From positions 1 to 23,594 of the IMG/VR virus record IMGVR_UViG_3300021085_000220: 23,594 nt of DNA, one strand, 5' to 3'. The notes under the pieces were generated by a model. That model did not search any database, was not told where the DNA came from, and saw only the letters and a program-made list of their open reading frames with translations. The stretch's first letter is position 1, and each line of letters opens with the position of its first letter. Shown here piece after piece: positions 13,777 through 22,122 of this stretch. Position numbers and translations under genes: made by a program. This DNA is from a virus.

Positions 13777-14676
13777 CTATTTAGCTGTAGCGCCGCCCAT
13801 GCCAGCACCCTGAAGCGCAGTGTACGCTCCAACGCCTTGCAAGAACGGGTTAGCTTCAGGCGTTGTTACGCCTTTAAAGGTGCTTGACAGGCTGCCTGAT
13901 GGAGTGCCCTTCAATAGCTGGCTACCAAGCTCAAGGCGTGTGTATGGCTCTTGAATCTGTTGCATAAGGTTCTGGCGGTCAGCGTCATACTCAGCCTGAG
14001 TCTGCCCTTGCCCAAGACGACCAAGCTGTGAAAGTGATGCAATATCCGCTCTACCTAACTCTGAGCCAACTCTACCAATATCGGCAACATTAGCACCAAC
14101 ACCGCCAAACGCCTGGCCCAGTCCCCCGAGCAATTGTCCGGCTTGCTGCGAAGATGCGACTGCTGTATCAAATCCTTTTGACAAGAATTCTCCAACTTTA
14201 CCAAGACGAGCACGTTCACCTTCTGCTGATTGAATAGCAGCACGGGAGCCTCCAAAAGCACCTTGCTGTACGGCCTGCCCTGCCAGTTTGTTTTGATTAA
14301 TAGCCGACTGGCGGTTTATTTCATCAATTACTGCGCCTTGATACGGGTTCATAAACTGCTGTATACCCTGAGACGGGTCTAGCATAGCAACGCCTTGACC
14401 TAAAGCTCCAATACCGGCTTGTGCCGCCATTTGGCCTTGCTCTAGTGAGGGTTGATAAGAACCTACTTGCTCTTGCCCTAACTGCATTGCCTGCAATTGC
14501 AAAGGGTCCATGCCCGCAACCTGATACTCAGGGAGGTCAAGGGCAGTATCTAATAATCCAGGACTGGTTTGGTTAGCTCCATTAAACTCACCGAATGCTG
14601 TACCAAGAACGCGCTTTTCTAAACCTTCTACATAGGGAGAAAGGCGTTGTATCTGTTCTATTGTTTGGGTAGCCAT
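13777..14676 (-). CDS. Internal-virion-like protein with FMNPYQ motif
   Basis: This 299-aa Gly/Gln/Ala-rich protein is mostly helical. It carries FMNPYQ at 108-113 and QQGAFGGSRAAI at about 137-148. These paired motifs recur in structural proteins of marine podovirus-like phages, where they sit among ejection or tail-associated proteins. The C terminus is low complexity (GAYTALQGAGMGGATAK). The start overlaps the preceding stop by one base (TAATG at 14676), with GAGAGG upstream encoding the previous protein's last residues. No enzymatic motif was seen. A structural role in the DNA-delivery apparatus is likely but its exact place is unknown. Confidence 0.6.
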   Translation of the reverse strand: MATQTIEQIQRLSPYVEGLEKRVLGTAFGEFNGANQTSPGLLDTALDLPEYQVAGMDPLQLQAMQLGQEQVGSYQPSLEQGQMAAQAGIGALGQGVAMLDPSQGIQQFMNPYQGAVIDEINRQSAINQNKLAGQAVQQGAFGGSRAAIQSAEGERARLGKVGEFLSKGFDTAVASSQQAGQLLGGLGQAFGGVGANVADIGRVGSELGRADIASLSQLGRLGQGQTQAEYDADRQNLMQQIQEPYTRLELGSQLLKGTPSGSLSSTFKGVTTPEANPFLQGVGAYTALQGAGMGGATAK

Positions 14677-15542
14677 TATGCCATCCTCTCAAATTTATTC
14701 ATTATTTCGTACATGCGCTTTGCTCCTTTATCATAGTCGCCGCCACCTGCACCTTTTACCGCGTCACGGGTGAATACAAACTCTTCATTTGAAACTCTAA
14801 TTTCGTCCGTGGGGGTGCCATTCTGGTAGACCATTCCTGGGATGCTATCAGATGTTCCCGTGCCTGGGCCTTCTATCAACCCACCTGCACCAGGCATTGC
14901 GCCTCCAGCACGATAGCCTGGAATCATTCCACCGTACCTGTAATTTATACCCCCTAATTTACCCCCTGGGCCACCTTCACCAAACGGACGAGAGCCTCCT
15001 GAACCTGTTGATTGCTCTTCTTCGTCAGCCAGAGCCTGTGCAATCAATCCTGCGGCTACGCCCTCTCCTAGTTGTGTGTTTAACAGCTTAAACAAAAGAT
15101 TTCCATCATCCTTCCCAGCAAAACCTATACCCTTTAGAAGCTTTCCGCTCATTGTTTCAGCGTCCGCTCCAAGAGCCTTACCAGTAAAGCCTCCAAATCC
15201 TGTAGATAAAGGAGCAGTAGATTTCAGTGCATTGTTTTTCGCCAACTGCGCGGCTGTCATATTCGTGCCTCTGGCCTGATTGAGCGCACCCATTGCGCCA
15301 GAATCATAACCACTTGTCATCGCGCCTGTTCTGGGCGCAAAAGCGCTACCTGCCGCGCCGCCCATAATACCAGCTAAAATAGCGTCTTTAGGCTTGTTAC
15401 CCATTACAAGAGAACCAAGGCCAGAAGCTAGTGCGCCAGAAACAAACGGGCTCATGCCAGCGGTCATTGCAAATTGAGGGGCAAATGCACCGATTGCAAT
15501 TGGTGCCGCTTTTTTAATTAAACCTTTTAGATTAAATCCCAT
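14676..15542 (-). CDS. Glycine-zipper structural protein with conserved phage C-terminal domain
   Basis: This 288-aa protein has an N-terminal segment (about 6-75) that alternates hydrophobic Gly/Ala stretches (GAFAPQFAMTAG, ALASGLGSLVMG, ILAGIMGGAAG) and probably interacts with membrane. The last 85 residues hold a module frequent in tail and ejection proteins of many phages: IEGPGTGTSDSIPGMV, then VSNEEFVFTRDAVKGAGGG, then KRMYEIMNKFE. It is coupled by TAATG overlaps to the genes on both sides. The domain pair suggests a minor virion protein near the tail or internal core; I do not recognise an enzyme. Confidence 0.6.
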   Translation of the reverse strand: MGFNLKGLIKKAAPIAIGAFAPQFAMTAGMSPFVSGALASGLGSLVMGNKPKDAILAGIMGGAAGSAFAPRTGAMTSGYDSGAMGALNQARGTNMTAAQLAKNNALKSTAPLSTGFGGFTGKALGADAETMSGKLLKGIGFAGKDDGNLLFKLLNTQLGEGVAAGLIAQALADEEEQSTGSGGSRPFGEGGPGGKLGGINYRYGGMIPGYRAGGAMPGAGGLIEGPGTGTSDSIPGMVYQNGTPTDEIRVSNEEFVFTRDAVKGAGGGDYDKGAKRMYEIMNKFERMA

Positions 15543-15775
15543 TAAGATGCTACCTTTACAGTCCCGCTATCATTATATAGTGCCCCTGCCTCAAGTCCAG
15601 TCGCAGATGTAGGCAAGTTGGTTAAAGTAATTTGCGTCCCCCTTAGTTCTCCGGGGTTACGCTCCTGGCTAATAAAAAGCTCTAATGCCCTTACTATATC
15701 AGACATATAGGCTCTTGAATACTGCTCTGGAGCTTCCGGCAGTCTTGGCGGTGGAATTTGATTATTTCCAGACAT
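15542..15775 (-). CDS. 77-aa virion-associated small protein
   Basis: This short protein starts with a Pro-rich stretch (QIPPPRLPEAPEQYSR), then a helix (DIVRALELFISQ), and ends with TLTNLPTSATGLEAGALYNDSGTVKV split over its last 27 residues. That ending, of the form LxNLP-x-GxLYNDSGxxKV, recurs in small phage structural proteins. It is locked between two structural genes by TAATG overlaps at both ends. Function is unknown; its place suggests a connector or tail accessory. Confidence 0.65.
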   Translation of the reverse strand: MSGNNQIPPPRLPEAPEQYSRAYMSDIVRALELFISQERNPGELRGTQITLTNLPTSATGLEAGALYNDSGTVKVAS

Positions 15776-17907
15776 TAGCGCCTACCATCCTGCCTCAAGT
15801 CAACTCTTGGGCTTCCAAGTTTCCATTTTGAGCCCAGTGCCTCTGATTCGACACGAAGCGCGAAAGAACGTCCACGAACTCTAAGGTCAAGTTGATTGGT
15901 AAACTGCTCAACAGGGCTTACTGATGTGCGTATAGCATCCCCTGATTCTGTGCTGTTAAAGTTAGCGCCAGGGAAGTTGCGAGCTTTAAGGGTAAATGTA
16001 GCCTGCGGAGAGCTAAGAGCAGTAGAGCCAGTAAAAGTTAAGTCAGGAATTAGTCTTCTGATATAGGTGAAGTGGTCTCCGTCCCCCATGTCCATTACAG
16101 CAGATTCAATGAACGAGTTCATAGGAGCGCCATCATCATCATATCCAAGCTCATGGTTATATAAATAATTGCCACCTGTCGCAAGAGGGAAGGCACGAGT
16201 TCCACGGTCCAACCACGCAGTTCTTTCAATCGTTCCGAAGGTCCAAACTTTTTCAAGGTAGTTGTATGTAACGTATCTGTCGTTTTCTTCTGAGTCAGCA
16301 GAAGGATAAAACCATGTTACTTCGCTAAATTCAGAGTTTACACCGGACGTTACTTTTTGAATCTGAGATATATTAAAGTCAGCAAATACCTTGTCCTTTA
16401 CAGTGCATGGTAGCTGTGCAGTCTGACCCGCATAGATGAAGAATGAGTCAATACCCATCCAAAACACAAAGTCCTCAGAAGCCGCCGCCGCGTTAGCGCT
16501 GGCGATAGTAATACCAGAAGCAAGCTGTTGAATACCAAAGGTAAATGGAGGGCCAATAAAGCGCATACTGTGTAACGCAGTATCTGTCCATACTAGTATC
16601 TCACGTTTTGTTTCCACAGCCTGCATAAAGGTAGACCCTGCACCGAGACGTAAATCACCCGCCGTGTTGTCCGATACAGGATACCAGTTTAGGGGGTCTT
16701 CTTGAGTAGAAAACCTAATAAGCAAAGGGTCTTGCAGCCCACTACCGTTCACATCACTGGACCCGCCTATGGCATCAGCACCAAACGCTATAACATGTCT
16801 ATCTTGGTCTGACACCAAAACCTGTTTTGATATTGTAGGTATGCTTCTTTTCGTACCTGTTAAGGTATTAAGGGCCACTGCCCTTGCGCTTGTGCCGTTA
16901 GTTCTATCCCAGTAAAATAAGCCAGCGTCACGAGGATTGATAATTAAGTCTTCGCCAAAGTTATCTTGTGAGTAGGTTCTAAGTTCTACTTCTGTTGTCA
17001 GGCCGCCTGAAGCCGCTATGCCCCAACCGAAAAAGTCATTGCTTGCGTCAGCATTTCCAAGAACTAAAGTTACGATTGACCCGTTATCGTGTGCCGCAGC
17101 AGTGGTGCCCAGATGCCCTCTTGTACAGCCTGTTAAAGTATTTGTAGACACACCACCAACAAGAATAAGTTCTTCGTCAATAAGAATTACATCACTGGCA
17201 GATATACCTGTTCCGCTTGCTACATCTATTGCATCTTCTGAGTTATCTATAGCTTCGGCAGCAGTTGTACTAAGAGCATCGCTTGTTGCCCCGCCCCATA
17301 AACCTGCACCCCAGCCTGTTCCTCCAACTGTGGTGTCTAAGCCGGTGTTGATTTGGTACTTGCCAACAACACTAGAACCCCCGTTACCGCTGTCAGAGCC
17401 ATTGGCTGCCGCCGCCACAGTAATCTCGTATTGATTAGAACTAATAAGTTTTTGTATTTGGTACTCTTGATTTAAGACTTCCGCTGTTACAGTGCCACCT
17501 AAACTAGCCGCTCCACTAAAGGTTACAAAATCAAACTCGTTTGCTCCGTTAGCTGGGTCAGTAACAGTTATTGTTGTTGAGCCATTAGTTGCGGCAAAGG
17601 TTACATCACCTGCGGATGTTGTGGACCGAAGGGGAGTAATGTCGTTAAAAGACTGACCCTCTTCAATATAATATTTAAAGTTGGTGCCAATACCAAGATA
17701 GTTAGAGCCATCTAGTGCCACCCAGTTATGAAGAGCACGAGCAGAGCCAAGATATGTAGAGCTAGAATATTTTTCCCAACCACCTATCTTCTCAGGATAC
17801 CCAAGACGAAAGCGCACCTTGTCACAATCGCGCCACCCACCTTCATTAGTATATGAGGTTAAGTCACGATTTATGCCCGGTCTAAACTGTAACTTAGTTA
17901 GCGGCAT
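15775..17907 (-). CDS. Large tail/neck structural protein with inserted GCTRG module
   Basis: This 710-aa protein opens with LQFRPGINRDLTSYTNEGGW and DCDKVRFRLGYPEKIGGWE, a start I know from tail or neck-associated proteins of marine podovirus-like phages. The body is rich in beta strands. Near residues 215-280 an inserted module is recognisable by IDEELILVGGVS followed by LTGCTRGHLGTTAAAHDNGS, a motif that turns up in many unrelated phage virion proteins. The part after it (DRHVIAFGADAIGG, VSDNTAGDLRLG, RFIGPPFTFGIQQL) looks like a propeller or beta-sandwich surface. No enzyme motif was found. It lies between fibre genes and ejection-like genes, consistent with a tail hub or stabilising protein. 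Confidence 0.6.
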   Translation of the reverse strand: MPLTKLQFRPGINRDLTSYTNEGGWRDCDKVRFRLGYPEKIGGWEKYSSSTYLGSARALHNWVALDGSNYLGIGTNFKYYIEEGQSFNDITPLRSTTSAGDVTFAATNGSTTITVTDPANGANEFDFVTFSGAASLGGTVTAEVLNQEYQIQKLISSNQYEITVAAAANGSDSGNGGSSVVGKYQINTGLDTTVGGTGWGAGLWGGATSDALSTTAAEAIDNSEDAIDVASGTGISASDVILIDEELILVGGVSTNTLTGCTRGHLGTTAAAHDNGSIVTLVLGNADASNDFFGWGIAASGGLTTEVELRTYSQDNFGEDLIINPRDAGLFYWDRTNGTSARAVALNTLTGTKRSIPTISKQVLVSDQDRHVIAFGADAIGGSSDVNGSGLQDPLLIRFSTQEDPLNWYPVSDNTAGDLRLGAGSTFMQAVETKREILVWTDTALHSMRFIGPPFTFGIQQLASGITIASANAAAASEDFVFWMGIDSFFIYAGQTAQLPCTVKDKVFADFNISQIQKVTSGVNSEFSEVTWFYPSADSEENDRYVTYNYLEKVWTFGTIERTAWLDRGTRAFPLATGGNYLYNHELGYDDDGAPMNSFIESAVMDMGDGDHFTYIRRLIPDLTFTGSTALSSPQATFTLKARNFPGANFNSTESGDAIRTSVSPVEQFTNQLDLRVRGRSFALRVESEALGSKWKLGSPRVDLRQDGRR

Positions 17908-17909
17908 TT

Positions 17910-19274
17910 TTAGTAATACTCCTCAACGATAACAATCCCGGAACCACCGGAACCACCTGTTCTAGCTGTGTCATATCCAGTGGCTACCGCTGGGCCGCCG
18001 CCAGAACCACTGTTTGCTGGCCCACTTATGCCATTGCCGTTGCCTGTTCTGGCTCCCCTGTTGCCGCCAAATAAAGAAAAACCACTGGTTCCAGGGCCAC
18101 CTACAGTTCCATTTATGTTAATCGTGCCACCAGAACCAGTGCCTCCGTCAGCACTTTGTTTTATATATGTAGCACCGCCACCTCCAGTACCGGCACCTCC
18201 ACTACCGCCTGACGCGCTACAGAAAGAACCAAATGATGAAGTCCCACCAGATGAGCCAGCACTACCAATAGATGCGCCATTGCTACCCGACCCGCCGCTT
18301 CCACCAGCGCCTATTGTAACAGTAACAGAAGAGTCGCTTGTCACATCAATATACTCAATCGCAGCACCACCGCCACCACCACCCTGCGTAGTGTAGTTAC
18401 CACCTTGTGAATTAGCACCGCCAGCACCACCGCCACCAGCAACTACAGTTACCTTAACAGTTTTACAACCAGTCGGTCTGTTCCAAGTAGCTGTTCCAGA
18501 ACTGGTAAATGTTTGTATTGTAGGAGGAGACGCTATTGAACTGGTATTTGTATAACTAAAACTTCCGTCTCCATCGCTGGTAACTATCTGACCAGCGGTG
18601 CCATTACCAGAAATGTTTATAGCGGCAGCGCCAACTGCATTATCAGCAATCGCCGCCGCGCCAACTGCATCGTCAGCAATTAAAGCCGCAGTGATAGCGT
18701 CGTCTGCTATAGAAGCAGTTACAACAGCATCATCAGCTATAGCGGCGGTTACAACTGCGTCATCAGCAATCGCCGCTGTAACCACTGCGTCATCTGCTAT
18801 CTTGGCAGCAGTAATGGCATCATCTGCAATGGATGCTGTACCAATGCTACCAGCAGAAGCCACTGGCTTAATCTCGGCAACCGCCGCACCAGAACCTGCG
18901 CCATCTGCATAAATAATTGCCTGTGCGCCATTAGCAATAGTTACGTTAGCGCCGGAGCCTTGACTAAAAATAGCAGACTGACCAGAGCCATTAGAAACAA
19001 AGTAAAGCTTCTCTTGGTCATTCGGAGAAATAGTGATTGTGTTTGTGTCAGATGGAGAGCCTGCCAGTATAAGAACCTTGTTCATGCCGTCAGTTACTGT
19101 GCCATCGGTTGTAGTCAGAGTATGTGTTGTCCCTGACAACGTGATACTTACTACTCCGTTTAAAGCTGTGTCAATAATATCAAAGTTACGATTGGAGGTC
19201 GTGCCCCAGGTGCCAGCCTGCTCGCCGGTTCCAATCTTCTCAATGCCCGTGTTGCCTGTATATGTACTAGCCAT
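17910..19274 (-). CDS. Glycine-rich tail fibre with decapeptide repeats
   Basis: This 454-aa protein has three regions. Residues 1-145 form a beta-rich head beginning MASTYTGNTGIEKIGTGEQA with YFVSNGSGQSAIFSQG, like the N-terminal virion-attachment parts of marine phage fibres. Residues 149-218 are seven decapeptide repeats (IADDAVVTAA type), a stalk able to trimerise. From about 260 there is a strand reading TFTSSGTATWNRPTGCKTVK. A very glycine-rich C terminus (GGGGAGG, GGSGGSGSNG) then ends in GSGIVIVEEYY, as in glycine-rich tip domains of tail fibres. It should contact the host surface. The Pro-rich open frame opposite this gene is a shadow of the Gly codons. Confidence 0.8.
   Translation of the reverse strand: MASTYTGNTGIEKIGTGEQAGTWGTTSNRNFDIIDTALNGVVSITLSGTTHTLTTTDGTVTDGMNKVLILAGSPSDTNTITISPNDQEKLYFVSNGSGQSAIFSQGSGANVTIANGAQAIIYADGAGSGAAVAEIKPVASAGSIGTASIADDAITAAKIADDAVVTAAIADDAVVTAAIADDAVVTASIADDAITAALIADDAVGAAAIADNAVGAAAINISGNGTAGQIVTSDGDGSFSYTNTSSIASPPTIQTFTSSGTATWNRPTGCKTVKVTVVAGGGGAGGANSQGGNYTTQGGGGGGAAIEYIDVTSDSSVTVTIGAGGSGGSGSNGASIGSAGSSGGTSSFGSFCSASGGSGGAGTGGGGATYIKQSADGGTGSGGTININGTVGGPGTSGFSLFGGNRGARTGNGNGISGPANSGSGGGPAVATGYDTARTGGSGGSGIVIVEEYY
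18621..18830 (-). repeat. Seven 30-bp tandem repeats encoding a fibre stalk
   Basis: Residues 149-218 of the fibre are seven units of exactly ten residues with consensus I-A-D-D/N-A-(V/I)-(V/T/G)-(T/A)-A-x. The DNA has drifted at synonymous positions, so this is an old array, kept by selection on the protein. It is not a CRISPR, since there are no spacers. Confidence 0.85.
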
Positions 19275-20051
19275 TTAAACTACCTTCTCTGTCCACTGCT
19301 CTATTGTACCACCAGCATCTATTTGTGTCCATGTATCACCAGTATGAACTATCTGTGTCCAAGACTCTGGGTCGGCTCCTGCGTTTATAGGCTCCCACAA
19401 CAATCCGCCAGCGGATGTTTGTGTAAAGCTAAAGGACATACTGGAGGCTCCTAAGAAACGAAGCCCACCAAGCGCCGACAATGTGAAGTCAGACAGCATA
19501 TCAGATACACCGGATATAAGCAGGCCGCCGTTAGATGTTTGCGTGAAGCTAAAGTCCATTGTAACAGCTTCAGTTCGCACTCTTGTCTGAGCCGTTGTCT
19601 GCGTGAAACTAAAATCTTGAGTGGAGCCTGTTATCTGAACTCTTGTTCCTACGGAGTCTTGCGTAAAGTTGGCATCCTGAGTAGAGGTGCCAACAAAAAT
19701 ACCATTAGCCGCCGCTGTCTTAGTGAAGCTGAATACTTGAGTAGAGACCCCCTCAAAAATCTCAGTGCCCACAGTTGTCTGCGTGAAGTTCGCATCCATA
19801 GTTTGTGAGGCGGATAGAACTAGACTTGGCGTGGCTGTTTCAGTAAAGCTGGATATAATATCTGTAGCGCCTACAAGAACGCCTACACCGATAGAAGCTT
19901 TACTTGATGTTCCTATCATCTCGGCTTCACCAGAAGCTATGTAGATAGCAGGAGCTGTCTGCGTAAAGCTTGCGTCCATAGTCTGCGCGGCAGGAAGAAC
20001 AATCCCTTGCGTAGCTATTGGCTGTTCAGATATGGACGAGACAGCAAACAT
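19275..20051 (-). CDS. Tandem-repeat tail protein (20-residue FTQT repeats)
   Basis: This 258-aa protein is almost entirely repeats. From residue 9 to 208 there are ten units of exactly 20 residues, most starting F-T-(Q/E/K)-T and ending in a (S/M)-(T/D)-Q/M-D-(F/A)-(S/N) type segment; an eleventh unit starts at 209. Hydrophobic residues alternate, which suits a beta-solenoid or a chain of beta hairpins. The last 30 residues hold a second repeat with Trp at 231, 241 and 253 (WTQI, WTQI, WTEK). No enzyme motif or transmembrane segment is present. It lies between fibre genes, so a rod or spacer in the adsorption apparatus is likely. The family is not known to me. Confidence 0.7.
   Translation of the reverse strand: MFAVSSISEQPIATQGIVLPAAQTMDASFTQTAPAIYIASGEAEMIGTSSKASIGVGVLVGATDIISSFTETATPSLVLSASQTMDANFTQTTVGTEIFEGVSTQVFSFTKTAAANGIFVGTSTQDANFTQDSVGTRVQITGSTQDFSFTQTTAQTRVRTEAVTMDFSFTQTSNGGLLISGVSDMLSDFTLSALGGLRFLGASSMSFSFTQTSAGGLLWEPINAGADPESWTQIVHTGDTWTQIDAGGTIEQWTEKVV
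19428..20027 (-). repeat. Ten 60-bp tandem repeats
   Basis: Ten in-frame units of exactly 60 bp encode the 20-residue repeats. Two (at residues 9 and 49) lack the FTxT head and are the most diverged. Adjacent units differ at many bases, but runs such as gtctgcgtgaa recur on the plus strand. No indel breaks the phase across 600 bp. Confidence 0.85.
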
Positions 20052-20251
20052 TAGTCAGCATCCGCAATCGTCAACGTGCCATCGTTTACTTGACGCATGA
20101 TTTCTGCGTAATGTATGTTGGCTGGGTCCTTTGGCACGTTCATCATAATACCGTTAATCGTAGCATTAATGTTGTGCCTAGCGTCATCTATTGTTCCATC
20201 TGTGTTTTGTGATGCGTTATATTGCGCTGATGTAATTGTCATTTCGTTCAT
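20051..20251 (-). CDS. Small tail-associated protein (fibre companion)
   Basis: This 66-aa protein is read from the ATG at 20251, with GGAG 9 bases upstream, just past the stop of the fibre gene before it. A longer frame to 20290 lacks support. It contains INGIMMNVPKDPANIHYAEI and ends with NDGTLTIADAD. The pattern VPxDPAN-xxYxxI followed by G-x-T-I-x-D-A-D is common to small proteins next to phage tail-fibre genes. It may be a chaperone or a small structural part; the function is not established. Its last base overlaps the start of the repeat protein gene (TAATG type). Confidence 0.7.
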   Translation of the reverse strand: MNEMTITSAQYNASQNTDGTIDDARHNINATINGIMMNVPKDPANIHYAEIMRQVNDGTLTIADAD

Positions 20252-20253
20252 AC

Positions 20254-21306
20254 TTATAACTCCGCGCTTAAAGTCATTGTTAATAACCAAGAATAGTTGC
20301 TGTCACTACTACCACCTAAATTCATGTCTATTGAACTTTGTTCAGATGAAGGGTTTTCAAGGGCGGGCTTCCCACTCGCATAGCCACCGTGTGCGCCACC
20401 TGTAAATACTGCTGTAGGAGTTGCCCTCATAGGGACAGAATAAATAATATGCTGTCGTCTGTTAGCTGTTGCGTTCCCAGCAAAATGATAGCAATACATA
20501 ATGCCTCCACTCGGTATTACGTCATTGAAATAACGCTTGCACTTCTGCAAAGTAGCCGCATAGCTTTCGTGTTCAAACGGCGTGGCTACATCGCCTATTT
20601 CTAAGGAAACTCCTGTGACTTGCCACGTTGCATTTACCGTACCTGCAACATTGGTTGCGCCTGTGGTAAATGTTTTGGTGTTCCCACTTTGTGTACCCCA
20701 AGCATTAGCCGATACAACTCTATCTGACCCACCGCCTAAACCAAAAACAACAGTAAGTCCTGCGGCATTGGTTGTAACCCAAGTGCCAGATGTGTCTCCT
20801 GCGAGCGTAACTGTTTTGTATTCCCAAGTGTTTGCACTGCTAATTGCGTACAAATTACCATAAACTCTTGTATTGTCGCCATTACCCACGTTGAGTGAAA
20901 AGTCTCCTGTTAAAGAGGATTTCACCCAAAAAGAAACAGTCATTGTTTTAGCATCAGACGTGCCAAGACCTAAACTATATATGTTTTGACCTTCAATAGC
21001 TTGGCGGATAGCATAACCTTCAGCGCTTGTAGGAGAGGCATCGGCTGTTGTCACAGTAAGTTTCAGGCTATTTTTAAAACCAGTCGGAGCGTCAGTAACT
21101 TGCTGTGATGTTAGTCTCCCAGAACCAGAGCCATCAACCCGCACTTGAAACCTGTCCACACCAAACTTTGAAGTATCAGAAATCCCTGTCTGTGCAGACC
21201 CACTATTTCTTTGGTCAACAGCCATCGCACCGTTAATAATTAGGTTCTTATCACCCTGCGCCTGACCTGAACCAATCAGTGCGGCTAGTTGTGCTGCTTT
21301 ACTCAT
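20254..21306 (-). CDS. Tail fibre/receptor-binding protein with carbohydrate-binding-like jelly roll
   Basis: This 350-aa protein has DKNLIINGAMAVDQRNSG at 19-36 and DRFQVR at 51-56. A beta-sandwich follows (MTVSFWVKSSLTGDF, then TWEYKTVTLAG), with VSLEIGDVATPFE at 233-245. A YAATLQKCKRYF helix at 249-260 precedes a distal strand domain of about 90 residues. This order is typical of receptor-binding fibres in marine and other phages, whose jelly-roll middle resembles carbohydrate-binding modules. The distal domain probably determines host range. The ATG is coupled to the last tandem paralogue by TAATG, with GGAG formed by that gene's final codons. Confidence 0.8.
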   Translation of the reverse strand: MSKAAQLAALIGSGQAQGDKNLIINGAMAVDQRNSGSAQTGISDTSKFGVDRFQVRVDGSGSGRLTSQQVTDAPTGFKNSLKLTVTTADASPTSAEGYAIRQAIEGQNIYSLGLGTSDAKTMTVSFWVKSSLTGDFSLNVGNGDNTRVYGNLYAISSANTWEYKTVTLAGDTSGTWVTTNAAGLTVVFGLGGGSDRVVSANAWGTQSGNTKTFTTGATNVAGTVNATWQVTGVSLEIGDVATPFEHESYAATLQKCKRYFNDVIPSGGIMYCYHFAGNATANRRQHIIYSVPMRATPTAVFTGGAHGGYASGKPALENPSSEQSSIDMNLGGSSDSNYSWLLTMTLSAEL

Positions 21307-21701
21307 TATGCTAGGTCTCCGTGTATATTGCCGTGCATTTGTTCAACATCAACCGCACCGTTTTGCATATTTCTAGCACCAAGTAAGACAGAACTTGTAT
21401 TTTCAGGGGTAGTTGACGCAGCCCTGTTTGTTGTATCAATGCCAGAGGTTCCTGCATTCCGCGAGGCGTTACTATTTAAATTATAGTTAGCGTTACTCAT
21501 AGCACTAGACAAATTGTAACTATACAAACCTGTACCATCGTCATCAATACTTGAAACTGAAAAGCTGTCCCTTATAGCAATCGTTCCGACGCCATTGAAG
21601 TTCACCCATCCCTTCGCACTACCATTAGCCACAAAGCTAGTAGCAATGCTGTTGTTCCCAGCGGCATCCTTCAGGGTGTTTACTCTAAGTTCGCTTGCCA
21701 T
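21306..21701 (-). CDS. Tandem tail paralogue 4 (131 aa)
   Basis: It begins MASELRVNTLKDAAGNN and continues with SAKGWVNFNGVGTIAIRDSF and SVSSIDDDGTG, followed by NLSSAMSNANY. This is the pattern of a short fibre-module family frequent in marine phages (WVNF, then IRDSFNVSS, then the AMSNANY strand). It ends in GDLA like two of its neighbours. The distal half differs from the other three copies. Its start shares a base with the preceding stop. It is probably a small tail-tip or fibre subunit; the array context suggests interchangeable receptor-contact modules. Confidence 0.7.
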   Translation of the reverse strand: MASELRVNTLKDAAGNNSIATSFVANGSAKGWVNFNGVGTIAIRDSFSVSSIDDDGTGLYSYNLSSAMSNANYNLNSNASRNAGTSGIDTTNRAASTTPENTSSVLLGARNMQNGAVDVEQMHGNIHGDLA

Positions 21702-22117
21702 TATGCTAAACCTCCGTTTGTTACGAGATGCACAGGGTCTTGGTCGTTATTACTAGAGCCATTATGATATACAAAATGAACTGTTACACCAGTAGTTGCT
21801 TGTGCCACCCCATCTGAACAAATGTAACCAAGATAGTTTGTTTCTGAAGAACCTATGTTACTGCCTGTGACTGGATGATTGCTTGTGCTTACGTTATTTG
21901 TGTAAGCTATTGAGTAATCTGCCGCCGCATTATCTGTTAGTGTTGAGATATTAAAACTTGTATCAATCGAAACAGTTCCTGTTCCATCAAAAGATATGAA
22001 AGCCTTCGCCAACCCCTGCTGAAGTGACTGCGTAGCCGCACCACCTTCACTAGTAATCGTAATGTCACCCGCCGCTGTTACACCTTGGAGTGCATCTACT
22101 TTAAGAATGCTTGCCAT
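21701..22117 (-). CDS. Tandem tail paralogue 3 (138 aa)
   Basis: It opens with MASILKVDALQGVTAAGDI, identical over the first 17 residues to the next copy upstream. After that come LQQGLAKAFISFDGTGTVSI, then TSFNISTLTDN, the family core. The end reads NGGLA, where GGAGG in the codons supplies the next gene's SD. The distal part (NNVSTSNHPVTGSNIGSSE onward) does not resemble the sibling copies. The first 42 bases belong to a 52-bp direct repeat shared with the paralogue at 22117-22545. Confidence 0.7.
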   Translation of the reverse strand: MASILKVDALQGVTAAGDITITSEGGAATQSLQQGLAKAFISFDGTGTVSIDTSFNISTLTDNAAADYSIAYTNNVSTSNHPVTGSNIGSSETNYLGYICSDGVAQATTGVTVHFVYHNGSSNNDQDPVHLVTNGGLA

Positions 22118-22122
22118 TATGC
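22071..22122. repeat. 52-bp direct repeat, copy A
   Basis: This stretch spans the start of paralogue 3 and the junction before it. It matches 22499-22550 at 51 of 52 positions (t at 22091 against c at 22519), with a 428-bp offset. Recombination between the two copies would remove or add exactly one paralogue gene in frame. Confidence 0.85.

Noticed and set aside
17968-18396. Plus-strand Pro-rich open frame (142 codons)
   Set aside because: It mirrors the Gly codons of the fibre tip (GGN read backwards as NCC) and has no independent support.
18598-18912. Plus-strand Ala/Ser-rich open frame (104 codons)
   Set aside because: It is the antisense of the decapeptide repeats in the fibre gene. Its regular composition only reflects those repeats, and it has no SD.
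18621-20027. Regular direct repeats resembling a CRISPR array
   Set aside because: The units are contiguous, in frame and protein-coding, with no spacers. The Cas4-like nuclease elsewhere has no other cas gene nearby.
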